A stretch of DNA of 10,937 nucleotides from Gammaproteobacteria bacterium. GTDB lineage: Bacteria > Pseudomonadota > Gammaproteobacteria > Steroidobacterales > GCA-2729495. Shown one piece after another: positions 1 through 7,576 of this stretch. Both the position numbers and the translations under genes were made by a program. The stretch's first letter is position 1. Each line of letters opens with the position of its first letter. The stretch is from positions 1 to 10,937 of the forward strand of contig JAKLLP010000040.1 in the NCBI GenBank assembly GCA_023150055.1, given 5' to 3'. The notes under the pieces were generated by a model. The model made no database searches. It saw nothing but the letters and a program-made list of their open reading frames with translations, and had not been told where the DNA came from.

Positions 1-1
1 C

Positions 2-754
2 GCGAATGCGATCACCGTGAACCTCGTCGCGCACAACCAGCGCAGCTCGAGCGGCACGCTGAGCACGCTCAAGTGGGCGACCTGCGCGCCGACGGGCGCC
101 ACCAATCCCTGTCTGAGCACCAACTCCGGCACCACGGGCGGCGCCTGGTCGCTCGCGAACGCCACGGGATCGACGGCCACCTGGGACTGGAATCCGGCGA
201 CCGGCGTGCTGACCAGCAGCGGGCTGTTCCAGACCACGTCTTTCGTCAGCAGCAACGCCAATGGGTCGCCGGTCATCAGCGACAAGGTCGTCGACATGGT
301 GATCGACACCACGAACGACACGACCACTGCCACCAGCTATAACTGCGTCGAGGGCACTTTCCTGGCCGGTGTCGGCGCGCACGGTTGCGCCAACGTGAGT
401 CTCGGCGATGACACCGTCTACGACAGCGCGGTCGTCTACAACGTCGGCGGCGGCGCCAACTGCGTACAGCGCACGCTCGGCGGCGACGACGTGAGCACCG
501 GCAACCCCCGGTCGTTGGCCAGCACCGCGGGCGGCGGCGGCTGCGACCCGGGCGACGGGGCGTTCAACCTCTGGACCGTGGTCTCCTACACCGGGCCGGG
601 TGGAGAGTTGATCGTTTCGAATGGCATCGACATTGCCACCGCAGGCACCAACTACCTGACCTTCCAGGTCGTGCCGCTGCCCGCAGCCGCCTGGCTGCTC
701 GCCCCCGCAGTCCTCGCCGCGGCGCGCTTCAGCCGCCGGCGGAAGGCCGCCTGA
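2..754 (+). CDS. PEP-CTERM sorting domain-containing secreted protein (5' end missing)
   Basis: Only the C-terminal 250 residues are visible. The frame is open to the left edge with no stop, so the gene begins outside the window; an in-frame GTG at 17 is probably internal. The body is rich in Thr, Ser, Gly and Asn with little charge, typical of an exported surface or matrix protein. It has six cysteines, in the stretches WATCAPTGATNPC, YNCVEG, AHGCAN, ANCVQR and GGGCDPGD, which could form three disulfides. The last 27 residues are a PEP-CTERM-type sorting tail: VPLPAAAWLL, a short hydrophobic helix, then the basic end RRRKAA. In the known system, exosortase (EpsH/XrtA family) recognises such a tail in the inner membrane after Sec export and processes it, often in exopolysaccharide-producing Gram-negative bacteria. 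No exosortase gene is in the window. The function of the body is not recognised. A strong terminator lies 35 nt after the stop. Confidence 0.85.
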   Translation, partial: ANAITVNLVAHNQRSSSGTLSTLKWATCAPTGATNPCLSTNSGTTGGAWSLANATGSTATWDWNPATGVLTSSGLFQTTSFVSSNANGSPVISDKVVDMVIDTTNDTTTATSYNCVEGTFLAGVGAHGCANVSLGDDTVYDSAVVYNVGGGANCVQRTLGGDDVSTGNPRSLASTAGGGGCDPGDGAFNLWTVVSYTGPGGELIVSNGIDIATAGTNYLTFQVVPLPAAAWLLAPAVLAAARFSRRRKAA

Positions 755-788
755 TCCCGCGAGCAGGCCTCGTTACGACCCCGACCGG

Positions 789-812
789 AAACCCCGCCAC
801 CTGGCGGGGTTT
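789..812. terminator. Rho-independent terminator between convergent genes
   Basis: AAACCCCGCC, loop ACCT, GGCGGGGTTT gives a perfect 10-bp stem with a 4-nt loop. On the + strand it is followed by the pyrimidine-rich TTTCGTCTTTC, so it should end the transcript of the PEP-CTERM gene 35 nt after its stop. The stem begins with AAA, so the minus-strand copy also ends in TTT. It may therefore also stop the operon read from the right, though that gene's stop lies about 160 nt away and its T-tract is only three bases. Confidence 0.85.
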
Positions 813-868
813 CGTCTTTCTGGTGGCGAGCGCAACGCGTCGCCCGAGGGTCCGGCAGGGCCGCGATA

Positions 869-894
869 GGCAGCGACCGCAGTGACACGCTGCC
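869..894. repeat. Inverted repeat, possible 3' hairpin of the minus-strand operon
   Basis: GGCAGCG (869-875) and CGCTGCC (888-894) form a perfect 7-bp stem around a 12-nt loop. It lies about 80 nt downstream of the stop of the last operon gene and has no U-tract in either direction. It could protect the 3' end of the mRNA or be chance in GC-rich DNA. Apart from this and the terminator, the 755-972 gap shows nothing else. Confidence 0.35.
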
Positions 895-972
895 GGTATC
901 TCGCGTCGTCGATTACGTGCGACTACTCATTGGCCTGCCTGCGCTCGATGCCGCTTTCATGAATAGCGCGGG

Positions 973-1692
973 CTAAGTCGTCACTTCGTAGAAGATCCGG
1001 CGGGCCGTTTCCGCGCCGATCATCTTCGCCATCATGCCCTGTGCCTTGTCCTGGGTGCGTATATCGGTCACGAACTGCTCGCGCCGGCGGCCGATCGCGG
1101 CGAGCCGCTCGGGATCGGGCTCCGGCCGGTTGGCTGCAGCGAGATCGAGGTACACGCGCAGATACTCGAAGCCACAGCGCATGAAGTCGTCGAAGCGCTC
1201 TCTCGTAAACATCCCGTAGATGCCCGCCGGCGTGCGCCACTTGAGCATCCACTCCGGGTAACGGTCATCGCACTCGAAGGACGGATACCGGTCACGGACG
1301 GCACACAACGGGCCGACCCACTTGTCGACATAGGCCTCATCCGTGAACGGACAGTTGACGTTGACGTGCGCAATCAGCTTGCGCCCGGTGAGAAGACAGA
1401 AGAACAGGAAGACGGGTGTGTCGTACGACGTATCGGGATAGACGATGAAGTTCATCTGGCTGAGGGCCGGCAGCCTGACGTCGAAGCGCATGCCGAAGAT
1501 CTTGTGGTAGCCGGCCGCCCGCCAGTTCATGTGCCGGGCACGCAGGATTTTCAGGAAGGAGCGCGGTTCGGCGAGTTCTCCGGGGAGCGCGACCGGCTCG
1601 AGATGCAGCCGCCCGTCGACGAGCGCAATGAGATCCTGGAATCGCCGTTCCAGGTCGTAGTCATCGCGCCCCGCTCCTGCCTGTCCGGACAT
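973..1692 (-). CDS. Ferredoxin-dependent bilin reductase-like protein (HY2/PcyA superfamily), divergent
   Basis: This 239-residue protein matches the usual length of ferredoxin-dependent bilin reductases (PcyA, PebA, PebB, HY2; about 240-250 residues), which reduce linear tetrapyrroles with electrons from ferredoxin. The C-terminal part carries the family pattern: Gln206 to Val237, including TQDKAQGMMAKMIGAETARR, parallels the NDKTRRVLEKAFGE..AERY segment of PcyA. The core stretch NFIVYPDTSYDTPVFLFF (81-98) fits PcyA's HCVMFPEPLYGLPLFGCD. In this hand alignment PcyA His88 becomes Asn81 and Asp105 becomes Phe98, so the standard proton-relay residues appear lost. No signal peptide or membrane segment is evident, so it is probably cytoplasmic. 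It is the last gene of the operon, 24 nt after the molybdoenzyme stop. The ATG start has only a weak SD (GGCGG), which suits translational coupling. No heme oxygenase or biliprotein gene is nearby, so the substrate may not be a bilin. The fold assignment is fairly sure; the function is unknown. Confidence 0.72.
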   Translation of the reverse strand: MSGQAGAGRDDYDLERRFQDLIALVDGRLHLEPVALPGELAEPRSFLKILRARHMNWRAAGYHKIFGMRFDVRLPALSQMNFIVYPDTSYDTPVFLFFCLLTGRKLIAHVNVNCPFTDEAYVDKWVGPLCAVRDRYPSFECDDRYPEWMLKWRTPAGIYGMFTRERFDDFMRCGFEYLRVYLDLAAANRPEPDPERLAAIGRRREQFVTDIRTQDKAQGMMAKMIGAETARRIFYEVTT

Positions 1693-1716
1693 GCAACACC
1701 GCCGGCGCAGGGGCCG

Positions 1717-4515
1717 TCAGTCGCCGGCCTGTCCCGCGGCAGCGAGCTTTTCGAAATCGCAGGTGAAGTCATGGAAGGTGTGATTGGGCTCGAACGCCAG
1801 CGCCCGGTAGGTCACGTGTCCGTAGCCCCCGACGAGTGAGGTCGGCTTGATCAGCCCCGCGGTCGGAATCACGCCACCGAAGTTCCGTCGGCCGCGAAAG
1901 AGCATCGGGTCCCAGCCATGATACATGAACATTACACCCGGCTGCATGGCTGCGCTGACATTGGCCATGGCGGTGAACTCCCCGTGGCTGTTGAACACGC
2001 GAATGAGTTCTCCGTCCGCCACCGCACGCGCGCGGGCGTCCTCGGGGCTGACGTAGACATCCGGCTCACCGCGGCGCAGGTTCAGCAGGAAGCCATCGTC
2101 GGTCCACATGCTGTGGATGCCGTGCCGTACATGCCCCATCGTGAACTGCAGGGGATAACCCTCGAGCCTCAGTGGGTCCTTGTGACCGGGCAAAGCCTCA
2201 TCCTCCGCGAGAAACCACTCGTGGTCGAGGTAGAACTGCTGCCGGCCGGTCAGCGTCGGATAGGGCTCTCTGCCCTCCACCGCCCGCAGCATCACCGATC
2301 CGTAGGGCGCCTTCGGACCGTAAACGACGCGCTCGGTGTCGGCGTTGCGCATCAGGCCGGCGGCGGCCATCTCCTCGAAGGGTACCTTCGGAACGCCTTC
2401 GTCGCGATCGATTAGGAACTGGATCACGTCGAGGGTGGAAGTGATCTTTCCCCCATGGCGATATAGCTGGTGCACCTGCCCCAGGTCGCGGGGCAGTGGC
2501 TGACCGACGAAATCATCCATCACCGGACCGATGTTGCGCTCCCTCGCGCGCCGGCTGATGGCCTCGGCGATGCGGTCGATCGCGGTCCAGTCGTCCACCG
2601 CTTCGCCGAGCGGCGGCACGGCGATATCGAGCACCTGCACGTACGGCGTCCTCGCCTCCAGCATGAAGTCCTGGCGCTCGTAGTGGTGCGCGATGGGCAG
2701 CACGTAATCCGCGTACATGGCGGTGACACCCATGTCAGGCGTCATAGAGACGATGGTGGCGAGTTTCTCGAAAGCCTGGGCGCGCCAGTGGCTGCCGGAA
2801 GCGCGCCAGTTGGCGGTATTGCTGCCGGCGAAGAAGCCCATTTTCCAGGGGCGCTCGGCATAATCCGGGAACCAGCCCCGGCGGACGGACTCCTGGTAAT
2901 GGCGATCGAAGTGCGCCGCCAGTTCCTCGCCGTAGATTTCCTCGTTGAGCCTGCGTCCCCCGGCATGCGTGTAGTCCCAGCGGGACAGCGTCGCCACGCG
3001 GAAGGTCGGCGGCACATCGGCCATCATGAAGGCGAGCTGGCTGTCGACGCGCGCAAGGTTCTCAAGTTGCAGGCCGCCACCCGCCTTGCCGAGGTTGCCC
3101 GTCAGCGACAGCAGCAGCATGAACGAGCGCTGCAGGAGGTCGCCGTGCAGCCATTTGCACATGCGATAGCCGCTGAAGATCATCGCCGGCTTCGCCTGCG
3201 CGAACTTCAGCGCCACCTCGCGAATATTGGCGGCGTGCACGCCGGTCATCGCGGCAGCTTTCTCAGGCGTGTAGTCCCGGAGCCGCGTCTTCAGCAATTC
3301 GAATACCGTCGTCACTTCGACCGGGCCCGACACGGTCTGGATCGTCCAGCGTCCCTCCAGCGCCGGGCGGAGCTTCCCAAGCAGGAGGCTGCCGGCCGGG
3401 ATGACTGCCACCGGCGAGCCGGGCGGCGGCGGCGGATTGCCCGTAGCGGGCGCCGGAACGGCCCGGGAGGTCACCGTGTCCCACAGGTAAAAGAGGTTGT
3501 CGCGCCCGTCGCCGCTGACGTCGGTCTCGCGCAGGAAACGCTGGTTGTCGACGCGCACGAGGAACGGCAGATCGCTCTGCTCGCGCAGGTAGTCCGCGTC
3601 GAACAGGCGGTTTTCGACGATGACCTGCGCCATCGACAGCGCGAGCGCCGCGTCCGTACCCGGCTTCGGGTTGAGCCAGCGGCTGGCGTGCATTGCCGTC
3701 GGTGTGAACTCCGGCGAAATGGCCACGACCTCGGTGCCGTTGTAGCGTGCTTCCCAGAAAAAATGCGCGTCCGGGATGCGGGTCACCGCGGGATTGCAGT
3801 ACCACACGAGGCAACAGCGTGACTTGTACACCGCCGCCATCGTGTCGCCGAGCAGGGGCTCGCCGACGGTCATCATGACCCCGGTAGGCAGGTCGCCGAC
3901 GCCGGCGAATGCTTCGGGCAGCTCGATACCGGTGACGGTGCCGAAGCGGCCAAGGGCGGCAAATGAAGCGCGCTTGAGCACCATCTGGGTGCCGAGATCG
4001 AAGGTGATCGAGCGTGGGCCGGACTCCACGTAATGATCGATGAAGCGATCGGCGATCTCGTTCATCGCCTGCTCCCAGCCGATGCGCTCCCACCTGCCCT
4101 CACCGCGGCCGCCAACACGTTTCATCGGGTAAAGCACGCGTTGCTTCCCGTACATGTACTTCGCGTGGCGCAGCCCTTTCTGGCAGCCGCGCGGGCCGTA
4201 GTCGGGCGCATCCTCCGAGCGCCCGTACTCGCCCTGCTGCTCCTCGCGCCAGACAATGCCGTTTTTCACATAGACATTGAACGCGCAGTTGCCGGTGCAG
4301 TTGGTGCCGTGCGTACCGCGCACGACACGGTCCCAGGTCCACTTGCGCCGCATCAGGTCTTCCCAGCGTCCGTAGGGCCCGGCGAGTTCACCGGCACCTG
4401 TCTGCGCCGCTCCGGCATAGCGCAGCGATAACGCCGCCACTCCGCCGGCGAGGAACTGCCGGCGGTTCGCGCCGTTGCCGGGCAAGCTGGATTCGATCTT
4501 CTGTTCCGCGCCCAT
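1717..4515 (-). CDS. Type II DMSO reductase-family molybdopterin oxidoreductase, catalytic (alpha) subunit, Tat-exported
   Basis: This 932-residue protein belongs to the family of NarG, EbdA (ethylbenzene dehydrogenase), PadB, PcrA, SerA and steroid C25 dehydrogenase. The N-terminus has a Tat-like signal, NRRQFLAGGVAALSL (17-31), then AGAAQ as a possible cleavage area. The FS0 [4Fe-4S] ligands are His69, Cys73, Cys77 and Cys111 (HGTNCTGNC, then RGCQKG); a His first ligand marks type II. GDLPTG puts Asp208 where these enzymes have their Mo-ligating Asp (222/223 in NarG/EbdA). VWYCNPAVTRIPDAHFFWEA and the C-terminal HSMWTDD...LLNLRRGEPDVYVSPEDA are bis-MGD binding regions. The ATG was chosen because GGGG sits 7 nt upstream; the frame stays open further upstream but would overlap the preceding gene. 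Family members hydroxylate or dehydrogenate hydrocarbons and acyl-CoAs, or reduce oxyanions. Beta (FeS), gamma (heme b) and TorD/NarJ-like genes are absent, so its electron partner is unknown. The catabolic neighbours favour an oxidative role (inference). Confidence 0.92.
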   Translation of the reverse strand: MGAEQKIESSLPGNGANRRQFLAGGVAALSLRYAGAAQTGAGELAGPYGRWEDLMRRKWTWDRVVRGTHGTNCTGNCAFNVYVKNGIVWREEQQGEYGRSEDAPDYGPRGCQKGLRHAKYMYGKQRVLYPMKRVGGRGEGRWERIGWEQAMNEIADRFIDHYVESGPRSITFDLGTQMVLKRASFAALGRFGTVTGIELPEAFAGVGDLPTGVMMTVGEPLLGDTMAAVYKSRCCLVWYCNPAVTRIPDAHFFWEARYNGTEVVAISPEFTPTAMHASRWLNPKPGTDAALALSMAQVIVENRLFDADYLREQSDLPFLVRVDNQRFLRETDVSGDGRDNLFYLWDTVTSRAVPAPATGNPPPPPGSPVAVIPAGSLLLGKLRPALEGRWTIQTVSGPVEVTTVFELLKTRLRDYTPEKAAAMTGVHAANIREVALKFAQAKPAMIFSGYRMCKWLHGDLLQRSFMLLLSLTGNLGKAGGGLQLENLARVDSQLAFMMADVPPTFRVATLSRWDYTHAGGRRLNEEIYGEELAAHFDRHYQESVRRGWFPDYAERPWKMGFFAGSNTANWRASGSHWRAQAFEKLATIVSMTPDMGVTAMYADYVLPIAHHYERQDFMLEARTPYVQVLDIAVPPLGEAVDDWTAIDRIAEAISRRARERNIGPVMDDFVGQPLPRDLGQVHQLYRHGGKITSTLDVIQFLIDRDEGVPKVPFEEMAAAGLMRNADTERVVYGPKAPYGSVMLRAVEGREPYPTLTGRQQFYLDHEWFLAEDEALPGHKDPLRLEGYPLQFTMGHVRHGIHSMWTDDGFLLNLRRGEPDVYVSPEDARARAVADGELIRVFNSHGEFTAMANVSAAMQPGVMFMYHGWDPMLFRGRRNFGGVIPTAGLIKPTSLVGGYGHVTYRALAFEPNHTFHDFTCDFEKLAAAGQAGD

Positions 4516-4532
4516 TGCCAATCCCCAGTTGG

Positions 4533-5162
4533 TTAACGTTGCCCGTGCGCCCCGGGCGCCACCAACGGGCGCTCCGCACAGCGGTTGAGTGCCAGCTCGA
4601 CGAGCGGCATGCGGTCGTTGCCGAAGAACATGTTCTCGCCCACGAACATCGTGGGCGAGCCGAACCCGCCGCGTGACTTCAGCTCGTGGGTATTGCTCTC
4701 CAGCAGCTCGCGAGTGACCGGGTCCCCGGCGCGGCCGATGAATTCCGCCCGGTCCAGTCCTGCCGCCACCGCACAGGCGGCGACGACATCGAGCGAGTCG
4801 ATATCCTCGAGCGCGTTGAAGCAAGCCTCGAAGACGCACTCGCTGTAGGGCTCGATGCGGCCGAGCGCCTGCGCCACGACAGCCCCCCGCTGCGCCCACA
4901 GCGCAGGCACGGGAAAAGGCCCGGCATGCCGCATGCGCACCCCACAGAACTCTGCCCAGTCGGCCAGGTCCTTCTTCGCGTAACTGGCGCGTGCCGGATC
5001 CGTGGCCGGCCCAGCCGTGGCGCGATGCCGGCCCAACTCCTCGATGAGGATCGGCTTCCAGACGATCCGCGCCGAGGTGCGCAGCGCCACCTCACGCAAC
5101 CGCGCAAATGCCAGCCGGGTCCACGGGCAACCGTACGTGTAAAAAAAGGTGACCTCCGCCAT
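4533..5162 (-). CDS. DsbA-family / 2-hydroxychromene-2-carboxylate isomerase-like protein
   Basis: This 209-residue thioredoxin-fold protein has an inserted helical domain and the length of HCCA isomerases (kappa-class GST-like) and FrnE-type DsbA proteins. Strand 1 leads into YGCPWT (10-15): one Cys at residue 12, with Thr15 where a dithiol enzyme would have its second Cys. The C-terminal GGFGSPTMFVGENMFFGNDR (165-184) is the HCCA isomerase-type signature with cis-Pro170. HCCA isomerases use glutathione to isomerise a chromene intermediate in naphthalene degradation and have Ser at the active site, so the Cys here suggests a different thiol chemistry or a GSH-dependent step. No signal peptide is seen. 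The start MAEV... was chosen because it falls 5 nt after the ligase stop; an open extension upstream would overlap the ligase. The stop is 17 nt before the molybdoenzyme. Exact reaction unknown. Confidence 0.8.
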   Translation of the reverse strand: MAEVTFFYTYGCPWTRLAFARLREVALRTSARIVWKPILIEELGRHRATAGPATDPARASYAKKDLADWAEFCGVRMRHAGPFPVPALWAQRGAVVAQALGRIEPYSECVFEACFNALEDIDSLDVVAACAVAAGLDRAEFIGRAGDPVTRELLESNTHELKSRGGFGSPTMFVGENMFFGNDRMPLVELALNRCAERPLVAPGAHGQR

Positions 5163-5167
5163 CGGGC

Positions 5168-6697
5168 TCAGTCGCCGCCACGCAGGGCCGTCTTCAGCAC
5201 CTTGCCATTGGCATTGCGGGGGATGCGCCCGATGAACGCCACTACCTTGGGCGTCTTCATCCCGGAAATCCGTCCCTCGCAAAACCGCAGGATATCGTCG
5301 GCGGCCAGCTCCGCGCCCGCCCGCGCGACGATGAACGCCTTCAACTTCTCGCCCCACTTCTCGTCCGGTATGCCGACGACCGCCACTTCGGCCACGCCGG
5401 GGTGCTGCAACAGCACGTCCTCGATCTCGCGCGGATAGATGTTGACCCCACCGGATATCACCATGTCTTTCTTGCGATCGACGATATAGACGTGACCGTC
5501 CGCATCGCGCCGCGCGAGGTCGCCCACCGTCACCCAGCCATCCCGCCAGGCCTCCGTGGTCGCCTCGGGCTTATTCCAATATCCATTGAATAAATATGGA
5601 CTTGCCGAGAACAGCTCACCTACTTCATCGACAGCACAGAGGCTGCCGTCGTCGCGCCGGATCTCGACCTCGGTCGCCGGGAAGGGCTGGCCGACGCAGT
5701 TACGCTTGCGCAGCTGGTCCGCGGGGCGCAGGTTGGTCACGATCCCGGCCTCGGTGGAACCGTAAGTCTCGTGCAGGAGTCCCTCGCCGAAGTAAGCGAC
5801 GAGTTTTTCCTTCATCGGTTGGGGTAGCGGCGCGGCGTTCGAGATGACGGCCCGCAGCGTGCACGGGCGGCAGCGTTCCAGCAACGCCGGCTCGAGCGAC
5901 ATCAGCGCGTGAAAATGAGTGGGTACCCCGAAAAACCCGGTCATCGCCCCATCGCCGAGCCGTCGCAACACCTCTTCCGGGTCGAACTTCTCCAGGATTT
6001 CGCAGTGCCCTCCGGCCAGCACCGGCCCGAGGGCGAAGAGCATGCCGGCGCCATGACACATCGGGGCGATCGCGAGAAAGCGGTCGTCCGGCCCGAAGCA
6101 GCCGTATTCCATGGCCATGGCGAATGCGGTGAGGGCCCGGGATCGCTGGCTGACCAGGACGCCCTTTGGCTTGCCGGTGGTGCCGGAGGTGTAGGGGATC
6201 GTGAAAACGCTCCACTCCGGAATCAGCAGCGACCCTGCGGTCGGACGGGCCCGCTCCAGCCAGCCCTCGAAATCCGGCCCGATGACGATGACCTGCCGAA
6301 CGGTCCCGAAACTGCTGTCCGCAAGTGCCGCCGCCAGATCCGACGTGGTGAACAGCACGCGCGCTTCGGCGTCGTCGCAGATCGCCACCATCTCGGCGGG
6401 CGTCAGCCGCGGATTGATGGTCGCCAGCGGCATGCCTGCCTGCGAGGCGCCGAAAACGATCTCCATGTACTCGATCGAGTTGGGCGCGATGATCGCGGCA
6501 TGCTCACCGGCCCGCTGCCCCGCCAGCAGCGCCGCGGTCACCCGGTTCATGCGATCGACCAGCTCGGCATAAGTGCGCCGACGCCCGCGATGCGTAAAGG
6601 CGATCTTCTGTGGGGCGCGCTGCATCGCCGAGCGCAGGGCTCCCGCCATGGTCAGGTGCCTGAAGGAGAATGGCAGCTCTACGTTACGCGTTTCCAC
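5168..6697 (-). CDS. AMP-dependent acyl-CoA synthetase/ligase
   Basis: This 509-residue, full-length member of the ANL superfamily activates a carboxylic acid with ATP to an acyl-AMP and then an acyl-CoA in the cytoplasm. Motifs in order: P-loop YTSGTTGKPKG (169-179), TYGSTEAG (311-318), the ATP-ribose Asp in GDLARR (393), hinge VDRKKDMVISGGVNIYPREI (407-426), and the catalytic Lys499 in NANGK. All key residues are present, so it should be active. The overall look is that of medium-chain, cyclohexane-carboxylate or aryl acid ligases, but specificity cannot be read from this. The start is GTG with CCTC/GAGG 9 nt upstream and a second GAGGAG at 14 nt. It sits 18 nt after the amidohydrolase stop. 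Its place in the operon suggests it activates the pathway substrate or an intermediate. Confidence 0.93.
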   Translation of the reverse strand: METRNVELPFSFRHLTMAGALRSAMQRAPQKIAFTHRGRRRTYAELVDRMNRVTAALLAGQRAGEHAAIIAPNSIEYMEIVFGASQAGMPLATINPRLTPAEMVAICDDAEARVLFTTSDLAAALADSSFGTVRQVIVIGPDFEGWLERARPTAGSLLIPEWSVFTIPYTSGTTGKPKGVLVSQRSRALTAFAMAMEYGCFGPDDRFLAIAPMCHGAGMLFALGPVLAGGHCEILEKFDPEEVLRRLGDGAMTGFFGVPTHFHALMSLEPALLERCRPCTLRAVISNAAPLPQPMKEKLVAYFGEGLLHETYGSTEAGIVTNLRPADQLRKRNCVGQPFPATEVEIRRDDGSLCAVDEVGELFSASPYLFNGYWNKPEATTEAWRDGWVTVGDLARRDADGHVYIVDRKKDMVISGGVNIYPREIEDVLLQHPGVAEVAVVGIPDEKWGEKLKAFIVARAGAELAADDILRFCEGRISGMKTPKVVAFIGRIPRNANGKVLKTALRGGD

Positions 6698-6715
6698 CTG
6701 TGGCTGCCTCGCTCC

Positions 6716-7576
6716 TCAATGCGGCAAGCGGAACACCCGCAAGGCATTTTCACGCATCATCAGGCGCAGGGCTTCATCCCGCATCCCGAGCTCGTCGATC
6801 TCGGCGACCGCGCGCTCGGGATCGATCACCGGCCAGTCGGTGCCGAACAGTACTTTTTCGCGTCCGTAGCTGTTGGCGTAATGCACGAACGGGGCCGGCC
6901 AGTGCCGGGGCGCATAGGCGTCGCCGGCCGTGTACACATTCTCGTGCTTCCAGCACATCGAGATCATTTCCTCCGTCCAGGGTACCCCGATGTGGATGCC
7001 GATGATGCGCAACTCGGGGAAATCTATGGCCACGCGGTCGAGGCAGATCGGCCGGCCGACGCTCGGCAAGCGGCGATGGCGCGAGTACACGAGGTTGTGC
7101 CCCACCTGCATCATGATCGGGATATCGAGCTCACAGCACTTCGCGTAATAGGGGTAATACCTGGCGTGGTCCGGGGGCAGCTCGCACCAGTGCGGGTAAA
7201 GATGCGCACCCACGAAGCCGTACTCACGCACCGAGCGCTCGAGGTCCCGCAGCCCCTGCATGCCACGAAACGGATCGACCCCGGCAAGTCCCGAGAAACG
7301 TTCGGGATACTGCCGACAGACTTCGTGCACCCGCTCGTAGGGAATCTCGAAGGACCCGCGGACGTTGATGTCCCCTGCCCTGACCGCAATCAACAGCGAA
7401 CGCTCGATACCGGCCCGATCCATCTTCTGCAGGTAGCGCTCGATGGTGACGCCACCGCGGATGTCCTCCGGCATGCGCACCTGCGCCTTGAAGTCCTCGT
7501 CCAGCCCGGTCCGGCCGTTGGCGACCTCGTCGGGCGTGAACAGGTTACAGACGATATCGATCGAGCCCGCTATCAT
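6716..7576 (-). CDS. Amidohydrolase_2-family protein (ACMSD-like TIM barrel), N-terminal metal motif altered
   Basis: This 286-residue protein has the pattern of the PF04909 family, which holds decarboxylases and hydrolases of aromatic and dicarboxylic acids (ACMSD, gamma-resorcylate decarboxylase). Family landmarks are GAHLYPHW (123-130, His125 and His129), MMQVGHN (155-161, His160), GIHIGVPW (193-200, His195) and LFGTDWP (243-249, Asp247). The usual N-terminal D-x-H-x-H metal motif reads Asp7-Ile-Val-Cys-Asn11, so both histidines are missing. The enzyme may bind metal differently, be metal-free, or have changed function. The ATG at 7576 was chosen because it overlaps the stop of the upstream cupin gene (TGATG), a typical coupled arrangement; a GTG one codon earlier is possible. 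The acyl-CoA ligase follows 18 nt later. Family fairly sure, reaction unknown. Confidence 0.82.
   Translation of the reverse strand: MIAGSIDIVCNLFTPDEVANGRTGLDEDFKAQVRMPEDIRGGVTIERYLQKMDRAGIERSLLIAVRAGDINVRGSFEIPYERVHEVCRQYPERFSGLAGVDPFRGMQGLRDLERSVREYGFVGAHLYPHWCELPPDHARYYPYYAKCCELDIPIMMQVGHNLVYSRHRRLPSVGRPICLDRVAIDFPELRIIGIHIGVPWTEEMISMCWKHENVYTAGDAYAPRHWPAPFVHYANSYGREKVLFGTDWPVIDPERAVAEIDELGMRDEALRLMMRENALRVFRLPH

Noticed and set aside
3390..3450. Proline-rich stretch in the molybdoenzyme
   Set aside because: Falls in a surface region that I recall as variable in type II family members and keeps the frame, so I do not count it as an insertion of interest.
2470..3822. 450-codon + strand open frame
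   Set aside because: Lies antisense to the molybdoenzyme; its His/Arg/Ala-rich product has no recognisable domain and is a by-product of GC-rich third positions.
4516..4899. N-terminal extension of the molybdoenzyme frame
   Set aside because: Overlaps the DsbA-like gene in another frame and is low complexity; the Tat signal and SD fit the ATG at 4515.
5163..5357. N-terminal extension of the DsbA-like frame
   Set aside because: Overlaps the end of the acyl-CoA ligase, including its catalytic Lys region; the thioredoxin fold starts at MAEV.
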